Below, piece by piece: positions 11,040 to 22,144 of a DNA stretch of 64,000 nt; within the stretch, counting starts at the first letter, position 1; the number at the start of each line of letters is the position of its first letter. This DNA is from Escarpia spicata (lineage: Eukaryota > Annelida > Polychaeta > Sabellida > Siboglinidae). Location: contig OZ023216.1 in the NCBI GenBank assembly GCA_963995525.1, positions 54,381,611-54,445,610 of the forward strand, given 5' to 3'. The position numbers and the translations under genes are program-made. A model generated the notes under the pieces. It made no database searches and was not told where the DNA came from. It worked only from the letters and a program-made list of their open reading frames with translations.

Positions 11040-11460
11040 TCCCTCATCACTTCTCCCATTCCCTCCTTTCCTTTGTTCTACCATCACTTCTCCCATTCCC
11101 TCCTTTCCTTTGTCCTACCATCACTTCTCTCATTCCCTCCTTTCCTTTGTCCTACCATCACTTCTCCCATTCCCTTCTTTCCTTTGTCCTACCATCACTT
11201 CTCCCATTCCCTCCTTTCCTTTGTCCTACCATCACTTCTCCCATTCCCTCCTTTCCTTTGTCCTACCATCACTTCTCCCATTCCCTCCTTTCCCTTGTCC
11301 AACCATCACTTCTCCCATTCCCTCCTGTCCTTTGTCCTAATATCACTTCTCCCATTCCCTCCTGTCTTTTGTCCTGCCGTCACTTCTCCCATTCCCTCCT
11401 GTCCTTGATCCTACCATCACTGCTCCCATTCCCTCCTTTCCTTGATCCTATCATCCCATT
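11040..11460. repeat. 37-bp pyrimidine-rich minisatellite in intron 5
   Basis: Plus unit CCATCACTTCTCCCATTCCC plus TCCTTTCCTTTGTCCTA, ~11 copies. Strongly purine/pyrimidine-asymmetric; the pre-mRNA strand is purine-rich. Confidence 0.9.
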
Positions 11461-11489
11461 CTCATTCTCCTTGCTCCAAGTCACTGTAT

Positions 11490-12046
11490 AAGGGTGAGAG
11501 ACACAGAGACAGGTAAACAGATATACAGAGAGACAGACAGACTTATAAATAGAAGGACAGACAGACAGATGAATGGATGGTCTGACAGACAGGTGGTTGC
11601 ACAAACACACAAAGAGATGACACACAAGCAGACTGATGAACAGACTGACAAGCGAACAGACTGACAGACACAAGGATGGAGGGACGGACTAACAGGTGGA
11701 CGGACTGACAGACGAACAGATTGACAGACTGACGGATGGAGGGACAGACTGACGGATGGAGGGACGGACTGACAGACAAACAGATTGACAGACGGACGGA
11801 CAGACGGACTGACAAAAGAAAAGACTGACAGATGGACAGACGGAGGGACGGACTGACTGATGAACAGATTGACGGACAGAGGGACGGACTGAGAGATGAA
11901 CGGACTGACAGACGAACAGATTGACAGATAGATGGACGGAGGGATGGACTGACAGATGAACAGATTGACAGACGAATGGACTGACAGACGAACGGACTGA
12001 CAGATGAAAGGACCGAGACGGACAGACTGACAGACAGACAGACGGA
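11490..12046. repeat. GACAGACGGA-type simple/minisatellite DNA
   Basis: Irregular runs of GACAGACGGA and GACTGACAGA, beginning about seven nt past the exon 5 donor. It gives spurious minus-strand frames rich in SVCPSV. Confidence 0.9.
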
Positions 12047-12052
12047 CTGTAC

Positions 12053-12220
12053 CTGTACAATATGGTCCTCACTAGTAATCTCAACAGCACTGGCTGAATG
12101 GTCAACAGCGGCCAGTAAGGCTTGAGCTGCACTCAGCTGTTGTTGGGTACGAATGTCATGGATCTCCAGCATTAGAAGTTCGTTCATACAGGCCACGTGA
12201 CTGGAGGTCTCTATGACACG
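12053..12220 (-). CDS. Pde8: Pde8 exon 5: REC-PAS connector and start of PAS domain
   Basis: 168 nt, phase 0 to phase 0, 56 codons. It opens RVIETSSHVACMNELL (PDE8A: RFMENSSIIACYNELI) and ends AVEITSEDHIVQ (PDE8A: AIEITSDDHVIQ). The acceptor is GTGTTGACAG, with a weak pyrimidine tract. The donor is GTACAG. The first 39 nt and the last 15 nt of the preceding intron form the 54-bp unit repeated about 100 times up to 17605, so the real exon is the terminal copy of that satellite. Continuation past the repeat into unique sequence identifies it as the functional one. Confidence 0.92.
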
Positions 12221-15200
12221 CTGTCAACACACACAGTTCATACAGGCCGCGTGACTGGAGGTCTCTATGACACGCTGTCAACACATACAGTTCATACAGG
12301 CCTTGCGACTGGAGGTCTCTATGACACGCTGTCAACATATACAGTTCTTACATGCCGCGTGACAGGAGGTCTCTATGACACGCTGTCAACATATACAGTT
12401 CATACAGGCCACGTGACTGGAGGTATCTATGACATGCTGTCAACATATACAGTTCATACAGGCCGCGTGATAGGAGGTCTCTATGACACGCTGTCAACAT
12501 ATACAGTTCATACAGGCCATGTGACTGGAGGTCTCTATGACACGCTGTCAACATATACAGTTCATACAGGCCGCGTGATAGGAGGTCTCTATGACACGCT
12601 GTCAACACATACAGTTCATACAGGCCGCGTGACTGGAGGTCTCTATGACACGCTGTCAACACACACAGTTCATACAGGCCATGTGACTGGAGGTCTCTAT
12701 GACACGCTGTCAACATATACAGTTCATACAGGCCATGTGACTGGAGGTCTCAATGACATGCTGTCAACACACACAGTTCATACAGGCCATGTGACTGGAG
12801 GTCTCTATGACACGCTGTCAACACATACAGTTCATACAGGCCATGTGACTACAGGTCTCTATGACACGCTGTCAACACATACAGTTCATACAGGCCACGT
12901 GACTGGAGGTCTCTATGACACGCTGTCAACACATACAGTTCATACAGGCCATGTGACTGGAGGTCTCTATGACACGCTGTCAACACATACAGTTCATACA
13001 GTTCATGTGACTGCAGGTCTCTATGACACGCTGTCAACACATACAGTTCATACAGGCCATGTGACTGGAGGTCTGTATGACACGCTGTCAACACATACAG
13101 TTCATATAGGCCACGTGACTGGAGGTCTGTATGACACGCTGTCAACACATACAGTTCATACAAGCCATGTGACTGGAGGTCTCCATGACACGCTGTCAAC
13201 ACATACAGTTCATACAGGCCACGTGACTGGAGGTCTCTATGACACGCTGTCAACACATACAGTTCATACAGGCCATGTGACTGGAGGTCTCTATGACACG
13301 CTGTCAACACATACAGTTCATACAGGCCACGTGACTGGAGGTCTCTATGACACGCTGTCAACACATACAGTTTATACAGGCCATGTGACTGGAGGTCTCC
13401 ATGACACGCTGTCAACACATACAGTTCATACAGGCCATGTGACTGGAGGTCTCTATGACACGCTGTCAACACACACAGTTCATACAGGCCATGTGACTGG
13501 AGGTCTCCATGACACGCTGTCAACACATACAGTTCATACAGGCCATGTGACTGGAGGTCTCTATGACACGCTGTCAACACATACAGTTCATACAGGCCAC
13601 GTGACTGGAGGTCTCCATGACACGCTGTCAACACATACAGTTCATACAGGCCATGTGACTGGAGGTCTCTATGACACGCTGTCAACACATACAGTTCATA
13701 CAGGCCACGTGACTGGAGGTCTCCATGACACGCTGTCAACACATACAGTTCATACAGGCCATGTGACTGGAGGTCTCTATGACACGCTGTCAACACATAC
13801 AGTTCATACAGGCCATGTGACTGGAGGTCTCCATGACACGCTGTCAATACACACAGTTCATACAGGCCGCGTGACTGAAGGTCTCCATGACACGCTGTCA
13901 ACACATACAGTTCATACAGGCCATGTGACTGGAGGTCTCCATGACATGCTGTCAACACATACAGTTCATACAGGCCGCACGACTGGAGGTCTCTATGACA
14001 CGCTGTCAACACACACAGTTCATACAGGCCATGTGACTGGAGGTCTCTATGACACGCTGTCAACACACACAGTTCATACAGGCCACGTGACTGAAGGTTT
14101 CTATGACACGCTGTCAACACATACAGTTCATACAGGCCATGTGACTGGAGGTCTCCATGAAACGCTGTCAACACATACAGTTCATACAGGCCGCATGACT
14201 GGAGGTCTCTATGACACGCTGTCAACACACACAGTTCATACAGGCCATGTGACTGGAGGTCTCCATGAAACGCTGTCAACACATACAGTTCATACAGGCC
14301 GCATGACTGGAGGTCTCTATGACACGCTGTCAACACACACAGTTCATACAGGCCATGTGACTGGAGGTCTCCATGAAACGCTGTCAACACATACAGTTCA
14401 TACAGGCCGCATGACTGGAGGTCTCTATGACACGCTGTCAACACACACAGTTCATACAGGCCATGTGACTGGAGGTCTCTATGACACGCTGTCAACACAC
14501 ACAGTTCATACAGGCCACGTGACTGAAGGTTTCTATGACACGCTGTCAACACATACAGTTCATACAGGCCATGTGACTGGAGGTCTCTATGACACGCTGT
14601 CAACACATACAGTTCATACAGGCCACGTGACTGGAGGTCTCTATGACACGCTGTCAACACATACAGTTCATACAGGCCACGTGACTGGAGGTCTCTATGA
14701 CACGCTGTCAACACATACAGTTCATACAGGCCACGTGACTGGAGGTCTCTATGACACGCTGTCAACACATACAGTTCATACAGGCCATGTGACTGGAGGT
14801 CTCCATGACACGCTGTCAACACATACAGTTCATACAGGCCATGTGACTGGAGGTCTCTATGACACGCTGTCAACACATACAGTTCATACAGGCCATGTGA
14901 CTGCAGGTCTCTATGACACGCTGTCAACACATACAGTTCATACAGGCCACATGACTGGAGGTCTCTATGACACGCTGTCAACACATACAGTTCATACAGG
15001 CCATGTGACTGCAGGTCTCTATGGCACGCTGTCAACACATACAGTTCATACAGGCCACGTGACTGGAGGTCTCTATGACATGCTGTCAACACATACAGTT
15101 CATACAGGCCATGTGACTGGAGGTCTCTATGACACGCTGTCAACACATACAGTTCATACAGTTCATGTGACTGGAGGTCTCTATGACACGCTGTCAACAC

Positions 15201-17605
15201 ATACAGTTCATATAGGCCACGTGACTGGAGGTCTGTATGACACGCTGTCAACACATACAGTTCATACAAGCCATGTGACTGGAGGTCTCCATGACACGCT
15301 GTCAACACATACAGTTCATATAGGCCACGTGACTGGAGGTCTCTATGACACGCTGTCAACACATACAGTTCATACAAGCCATGTGACTGGAGGTCTCCAT
15401 GACACGCTGTCAACACATACAGTTCATACAGGCCATGTGACTGGAGGTCTCCATGACACGCTGTCAACACATACAGTTCATACAAGCCATGTGACTGGAG
15501 GTCTCCATGACACGCTGTCAACACATACAGTTCATACAGGCCACGTGACTGGAGGTCTCTATGACACGCTGTCAACACATATAGTTCATACAGGCCATGT
15601 GACTGGAGGTCTCTATGACACGCTGTCAACACATACAGTTCATACAGGCCACGTGACTGGAGGTCTCTATGACACGCTGTCAACACATACAGTTTATACA
15701 GGCCATGTGACTGGAGGTCTCCATGACACGCTGTCAACACATACAGTTCATACAGGCCATGTGACTGGAGGTCTCCATGACACGCTGTCAACACATACAG
15801 TTCATACAGGCCATGTGACTGGAGGTCTCCATGACACGCTGTCAACACATACAGTTCATACAGGCCATGTGACTGGAGGTCTCTATGACACGCTGTCAAC
15901 ACATACAGTTCATACAGGCCACGTGACTGGAGGTCTCTATGACACGCTGTCAACACATACAGTTCATACAGGCCACGTGACTGGAGGTCTCTATGACACG
16001 CTGTCAACACATACAGTTCATACAGGCCACGTGACTGGAGGTTTCTATGACACGCTGTCAACACACACAGTTCATACAGGCCATGTGACTGGAGGTCTCC
16101 ATGACACGCTGTCAACACATACAGTTCATACAGGCCATGTGACTGGAGGTCTCTATGACACACTGTCAATACACACAGTTCATACAGGCCGCGTGACTGG
16201 AGGTCTCTATGACACGCTGTCAACACATACAGTTCATACAAGCCATGTGACTGGAGGTCTCCATGAAACGCTGTCAACACATACAGTTCATACAAGCCAT
16301 GTGACTGGAGGTCTCCATGAAACGCTGTCAACACATACAGTTCATACAGGCCATGTGACTGGAGGTTTCTATGACACGCTGTCAACACATACAGTTCATA
16401 CAAGCCATGTGACTGGAGGTCTCTATGACACGCTGTCAACACATACAGTTTATACAGGCCACGTGACTGGAGGTCTCTATGACACGCTGTCAACACATAC
16501 AGTTCATACAGGCCATGTGACTGGAGGTCTCTATGACACGCTGTCAACACATACAGTTCATACAAGCCATGTGACTGGAGGTCTCTATGACACGCTGTCA
16601 ACACATACAGTTCATACAGGCCATGTGACTGGAGGTCTCCATGACACGCTGTCAACACATACAGTTCATACAGGCCATGTGACTGGAGGTCTCCATGACA
16701 CGCTGTCAACACACACAGTTCATACAGGCCATGTGACTGGAGGTCTCCATGAAACGCTGTCAACACATACAGTTCATACAGGCCGCGTGACTGGAGGTCT
16801 CTATGACACGCTGTCAACACATACAGTTTATACAAGCCATGTGACTGGAGGTCTCCATGAAACGCTGTCAACACATACAGTTCATACAAGCCATGTGACT
16901 GGAGGTCTCCATGAAACGCTGTCAACACATACAGTTCATACAGGCCATGTGACTGGAGGTTTCTATGACACGCTGTCAACACATACAGTTCACACAAGCC
17001 ATGTGACTGGAGGTCTCTATGACACGCTGTCAACATACACAGTTCATACAGGCCATGTGACTGGAGGTTTCTATGACACGCTGTCAACACATACAGTTCA
17101 TACAGGCCGTGTGACTGGAGGTCTCTATGACACGCTGTCAACACATACAGTTCATACAGGCCGTGTGACTGGAGGTCTCCATGACACGCTGTCAACACAC
17201 ACAGTTCATACAGGCCGTGTGACTGGAGGTCTCTATGACACGCTGTCAACACACACAGTTCATACAGGCCATGTGACTGGAGGTCTCTATGACACGCTGT
17301 CAACACATATAGTTCATACAGGCCGTGTGACTGGAGGTCTCTATGACACGCTGTCAACACATACAGTTCATACAGGCCATGTGACTGGAGGTCTCCATGA
17401 CACGCTGTCAACACATACAGTTCATATAGGCCATGTGACTGGAGGTCTCTATGACTCGCTGTCAACACATACAGTTCATACAGGCCATGTGACTGGAGGT
17501 CTCTATGACACGCTGTCAACACATACAGTTCATACAGGCCGTGTGACTGGAGGTCTCTATGACACGCTGTCAACACATACAGTTTATACAGGCCGCGTGA
17601 CTGGA
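12221..17605 (-). repeat. 54-bp array: acceptor + exon 5 start, ~100 copies
   Basis: Minus-strand unit is ~15 nt of intron end (TGTATGTGTTGACAG) followed by 39 nt coding RVIETSSHVACMN, the first 13 codons of exon 5. Variants at the CACGTGG/CATGTGG/CGCGTGG position and TATGAC/CATGAC mark subfamilies. Read in the Pde8 frame, each unit has a TGA in TTGACAG. Long open frames on both strands (1,822 codons plus, 1,607 codons minus) follow from a stop-free unit of length divisible by three in other frames. Confidence 0.95.
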
Positions 17606-17854
17606 TATGTAGTGTGTGGCTCATATTGCAGACTAAGTACACTTGTAGTACTTTGTGAAATGTAAATATCAACAGTTTGTTGTCGCTGTAATAGTATTGA
17701 AAGGTAAACTGAACGTATTATTTTACATAATAGGCACACAATACACTTAAGCATATTTCAGATGTTCCCTGATAAGAATACACCTACGGCATATGAACGT
17801 GCAATAATGTGGTGCGAGCTGGTGTAAAAACATAGATTTGAAACATATGGGCCA
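17606..17854. other. unique remnant of intron 4
   Basis: About 250 nt between the two splice-junction arrays; the only part of intron 4 not built from copies of its own borders. Nothing else recognised. Confidence 0.6.
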
Positions 17855-18948
17855 GATGGTTCATCCTTACCTTGTTGAAGCCTGTATTCACCAATGGTAT
17901 TATAGATAGCTCATCCTTACCTTGTTGAAGCATGCAGTCAGTAATGATAGATGGTTCATCCTTACCTTGTTGAAGCCTGCAGTCAACAATGGTATTATAG
18001 ATAGCTCATCCTTACCTTGTTGAAGCATGCAGTCAGTAATGGTAGATGGTTCATCCTTACCTTGTTGAAGCCTGCAATGGTATTACAGATGGTTCATCCT
18101 TACCTTGTTGAAGCCTGCAACCAACAATGGTATTACATATGGTTCATCCTTACCTTGTTGAAGCCTGTAGCCAACAATGGTATTACAGATGATTCATCCT
18201 TACCTTGTTGAAGCCTGCAGTCAACAATGGTATTATAGATGGTTCATCCTTACCTTGTTGAAGCATGCAGTCAGTATTGGTAGATGGTTCATCCTTACCT
18301 TGTTGAAGCCTGCAGCCAACAATGGTATTACAGATGGTTCATCCTTACCTTGTTGAAGCCTGTAGCCAACAATGGTATTACAGATGGTTCATCCTTACCT
18401 TGTTGAAGCCTGCAGCCAACAATGGTATTACAGATGGTTCATCCTTACCTTGTTGAAGCCTGTAGCCAACAATGGTATTACAGATGGTTCATCCTTACCT
18501 TGTTGAAGCCTGCAGCCAACAATGGTATTACAGATGGTTCATCCTTACCTTGTTGAAGCCTGTAGCCAACAATGGTATTACAGATGGTTCATCCTTACCT
18601 TGTTGAAGCCTGCAGCCAACAATGGTATTACAGATGGTTCATCCTTACCTTGTTGAAGCATGTAGCCAACAGTGGTATTACAGATGATTCATCCTTACCT
18701 TGTTGAAGCCTGCAGCCAACAATGGTATTACAGATGGTTCATCCTTACCTTGTTGAAGCCTGCAGCCAACAATGGTATTACAGATGATTCATCCTTACCT
18801 TGTTGAAGCCTGTAGCCAACAATGGTATTACAGATGGTTCATCCTTACCTTGTTGAAGCCTGCAGCCAACAATGGTATTACAGATGGTTCATCCTTACCT
18901 TGTTGAAGCCTGTAGCCAACAGTGGTATTACAGATGATTCATTCTTAC
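17855..18948 (-). repeat. 50-bp array: exon 4 end + donor, ~22 copies
   Basis: Minus-strand unit is 45 nt coding DEPSVIPLLAAGFNK followed by GTAAG. It abuts real exon 4 at 18949. Copies at the left end are shortened and diverged (GCATGCAGTCAGTAATGGTAG on plus). Confidence 0.93.
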
Positions 18949-19006
18949 CTTGTTGAAGCCTGCAGTCAGCAATGGTATTACAGATGGCTCATCCTTGTCC
19001 ATTGCA
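18949..19006 (-). CDS. Pde8: Pde8 exon 4: REC domain end (PLL.AGFN motif)
   Basis: 58 nt: T completes the Ser codon, then 19 codons AMDKDEPSVIPLLTAGFNK, ending in phase 0. PDE8A has SSDHEEASVLPLLHAGFNR with the same length. The acceptor is CTTTTTCCAG and the donor GTAAGA. This is the copy with a genuine upstream extension and pyrimidine tract. The last 45 nt plus five donor bases are repeated about 22 times downstream in the intron (17855-18948). The array therefore begins at the exon itself, and each repeat keeps the codons for DEPSVIPLL.AGFNK followed by GTAAG. Confidence 0.92.
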
Positions 19007-19084
19007 CTGGAAAAAGACAAGTTTGGACTAACTATTTAGTTCATATCAGTAGATCTCTCTGTAGTATACATTGCTCACCTGTTA

Positions 19085-19735
19085 ATCCAAGTAAATGTTC
19101 TGGGTCAACGTATGTAGGACACATCATCACTTGCCACATAGGACCCTTTGCTCTGGCAGTGGTCTGTTTTTGGACGTTTCACGTGTGAACTTAGAATGTT
19201 ATGGTCGCTGGGCGTTTGCTAGTGTTGGGCCAACATTTTGGAACTGTCTGCCTCTGGAACTACACGTGATTGAGAACACTAGGCAGTTTGGAAAATTATT
19301 GAAGACATTAAACTATTATAATCAGACCTCATTTAACGTTTGTATTATTCATGCATACAGTTTTAATTAAGTTTTAGTTTTATTGATCTCAGAATCACAT
19401 TTTAGTATCTAATTAACTTATCTAATGTAATTTAGGCTTTTATTTATTTATTTAGTTTTTATCCAGTAGGTTCAGCTGCTCAGCCCTTTTGCTAATAATT
19501 TGCTTTATCATTGCATTTACCCATAATTTTACTACACATAGGTTTATCTATATATGTATATATATATATTTATATACACACTAGGATTTTGCTTCTTAAC
19601 TTTTTTAAATTTATTTCTCTTAAATGCGTTTTTATTCTTCTTAGATATTTGCCAATTTTGTAAACACCCGTGAATGGGTCATTAGTCCCAGATTTGATGG
19701 TGTGTAATTAAAGTTTTATTATTATTATTATTATA
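19085..19735 (+). mobile_element. CR1/L2-like LINE 3' end
   Basis: Encodes WAFASVGPTFWNCLPLELHV and a KLLKTLNYYN end. These match the GDRSFAVAAPTLWN.LP..L motif that closes CR1/L2-type ORF2. An AT-rich tail follows and ends in (TTA)n. Inserted antisense in intron 3. Confidence 0.7.
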
Positions 19736-19739
19736 AGGA

Positions 19740-20690
19740 AAAAAAACTAATTTTTAGCCTCGGACTACATGATGTGTTTTATTCTACATGGACACAAATA
19801 CTTTGAAACATTTTATCCAACTTTAACAAAAATGAAATTACTCCTTGTTGGTCAAATTAATGTTTTCATAACAGTTAACATGCTATGACATTTACAAGAA
19901 AATGTAATTAGTGGAGTGGTTTCAGGGTAGCAAAGTCTCACATTTTGAAAGAGCTTGATTAGGTTTTTCGTTGTACATGGCGGTAAGTAATAAACAAACA
20001 TTTTTTGCCAACTTCTACTGAAAACACATAATTTCTTGTGTCCAATTTCGCTTTTCATAACAATGATACAATGCTAACAAAAAGGTTAGAGACAGGGGAG
20101 CTTTCCAGGTAACAAAACCTTATCTTTTGGTTTTTCATTCTACACACAACAGTTTTACAGTAACTACATTACTTCTTGGGGGCAACATTTTGAATATCCC
20201 TGAAATATATGCAATTTTTAGTTACCCTTGTACTTCATAAATTATATAACATAATAGATACATAATAGTTACCTTTTTATACATATTTTACATGTTATGC
20301 TTCCTATAACAGGAACATGAAAATTCATGCAAGTTTCATCTTTTGGATCCCACTTTTATCTTTTATTAGATATATTTAACAAGATTGTACAATTTTTTTT
20401 GTTATTAAAAACTATAACTTCAGGACGTCACTGGACAGGTTTAATAAATTGACGTCAATGGTCAATTTTCATACATAAAGTTTCAGATCAAATACATGCA
20501 TTATTCATGTCATTTGCCCAGCTCAACAATTCTTACTTGAATAAGAATTGCGTTTATGTTTTAGAACCAAGCTTTATTGAGTGTCATGTTTTTATCAGTC
20601 AATGTTTTGCATATATCCTGTCATTTGTCCTGGACCTGGACTGGGATATCATGAATGTGTAATTATACAGCAAACAACATCGGGTATTGG
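19740..20690. other. unique AT-rich intron 3 sequence
   Basis: No coding or mobile similarity recognised. It includes a palindromic ATTGACGTCAAT (20450-20461) holding a full CRE octamer. Confidence 0.45.
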
Positions 20691-20960
20691 CTCGTCTTCA
20701 CTGAATGCCACAGACACAGCAGTGACATAAACTGTGGAGTTCCCCAAGTGTCACAGGCACTGCAGTGACGTCAACTGTAGACTTCACCAAGCATCACAGA
20801 CACTACAGTGACATCAACTGTAGACTTCACCAAGTTACACAGATACTAGTGACATCATCAATAGACTTCACCAAGTGACACAGACACTGCAGTGACATCA
20901 ACCGCAGACTTCACCAAGTGTCACAGACACTGCAGTGACATTGACTGTAAACAGCAGCAC
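20690..20960. repeat. ~44-bp degenerate tandem repeat, ~6 copies
   Basis: Unit contains CACTGCAGTGACATCAACTG and GACTTCACCAAGTGTCACAG. It lies 100 nt downstream of the exon 3 donor in the gene's direction. Confidence 0.8.
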
Positions 20961-21055
20961 TTTGGTGGAGACACAGCAACAGATGCATGATGAAGTGAAC
21001 AAAGACAAATCGTACCTGATGTTACTGTCTTAATGACTTGGTCAATACTTACTAC

Positions 21056-21112
21056 CTCCTGGTGAGAGCCACAAGTACCGTGTGTTCGCTCGCCTTTGTT
21101 GCTCGGATTGAC
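21056..21112 (-). CDS. Pde8: Pde8 exon 3: REC domain, SIRAT strand
   Basis: 57 nt: one base completing the Arg codon, 18 codons, then AG. It reads SIRATKASEHTVLVALTR, against SIRATNPCEHTVILAVVSR in PDE8A. The acceptor is TTTTCTTGCAG. The donor is GTAGTA (a GTAAGT lies three bases further on). The GTAGTA choice gives AG plus T, a Ser codon, with exon 4 and an alignment of the correct length, so I prefer it. The exon is short and hidden: the longest open frame at this place is in a different frame. Confidence 0.9.
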
Positions 21113-21584
21113 CTGCAAGAAAACAGCAGTGTTTGAAAACAAATGATTGTCATAAATGTACATTAAAGAAGATATGTTTGCTATATTAGTAGGGTGTCTA
21201 AGGGATAGTATCGTTACTGGCCAGATAAAAGCATGAAAATATGGGACCATATTTGTAAAATTTCACAGCAAATCCGATTAGAAGGGGCTCCATGTCAGAT
21301 TGTGTGTTCTTGACCTTGAATTTCAAGATCAAACGTTACTGAACGTGAAATATATCTTTTTCAATACCATATCTGTTTTTGTATATATGTACAAATGTAT
21401 GTGTGCAGTTCTGTATGCATGCATGTATATGTGTCCATGACCTTGAATGTCAAGGTAACATTTTTATTCACACAAAAATATTGCTGTTTTTGTTTATATG
21501 AACATATAAGCATGTACTTATGCATGCATGTGTATATGTAAGTATGTATATACCGGGTAGGTGCGTATATCTGTGTATGTATGT

Positions 21585-21723
21585 ATGTTATTTACAATAA
21601 ATGTCAAGGTCAAGAATTACTGAAAGTGATATATATATATATATTTATAAAAATATATGTATATATTTATAATATATATATATATATATGTGAATGCATG
21701 TGTGCATTTATTCATGCATGCTG

Positions 21724-21802
<79 letters not shown>

Positions 21803-21810
21803 ACACGTCT
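21585..21810. repeat. (TA)n/(CA)n microsatellite
   Basis: TATATATATA-rich stretch followed by about 80 nt of (AC)n, within the element above. Confidence 0.97.
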
Positions 21811-22144
21811 GTGTTGCAGCAATGCATCCTCTGTTGTTGGCAGACGATCAAAGGTGCAGTTTTTTGTGTGAAATGTTCTCGTCTTGCCTCGTTAACAGAT
21901 GATGCTGTATTTGACTTGTCATACATTGTGATGACGAATTTCTCCGTCAACTTAAACTCTGGACTAGCCACGTCTAACTTGACAAACGATAACCTCACTA
22001 TGGTTGCAAATGCCTCTGTCACACCAGGAACTTCAGACAAAGTATTCCAAGGCGACATTTCCCCATGCCATGGATCGCTGAAACTACATCACAGTCATGG
22101 CGTGGAACATCAGGATTCCCTTAGCCTTCCGCTCTCCAAGGCTG

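Noticed and set aside
10805..11491. Plus-strand frame rich in HFSHSLLSFVLPSLL
   Set aside because: 37-bp pyrimidine array; overlaps exon 6 on the opposite strand.
12197..17665. 1,822-codon plus-strand frame with an 18-residue repeat (GGLYDTLSTHTVHTGHVT)
   Set aside because: It is the antisense of the exon-5 splice-junction satellite. The unit length (54) is divisible by three and lacks stops, so both strands stay open. No unique coding flank or start context.
12849..17672. 1,607-codon minus-strand frame (LTACHRDLQSHGLYELYV repeats)
   Set aside because: Same satellite in a frame other than that of Pde8; the exon frame has a TGA in each unit.
20921..21250. 109-codon minus-strand frame
   Set aside because: Runs through the intron on both sides of exon 3 in a frame different from that of the conserved SIRAT peptide.
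21617..22058. HTHTHT and CVCVCV frames
   Set aside because: (CA)n microsatellite.
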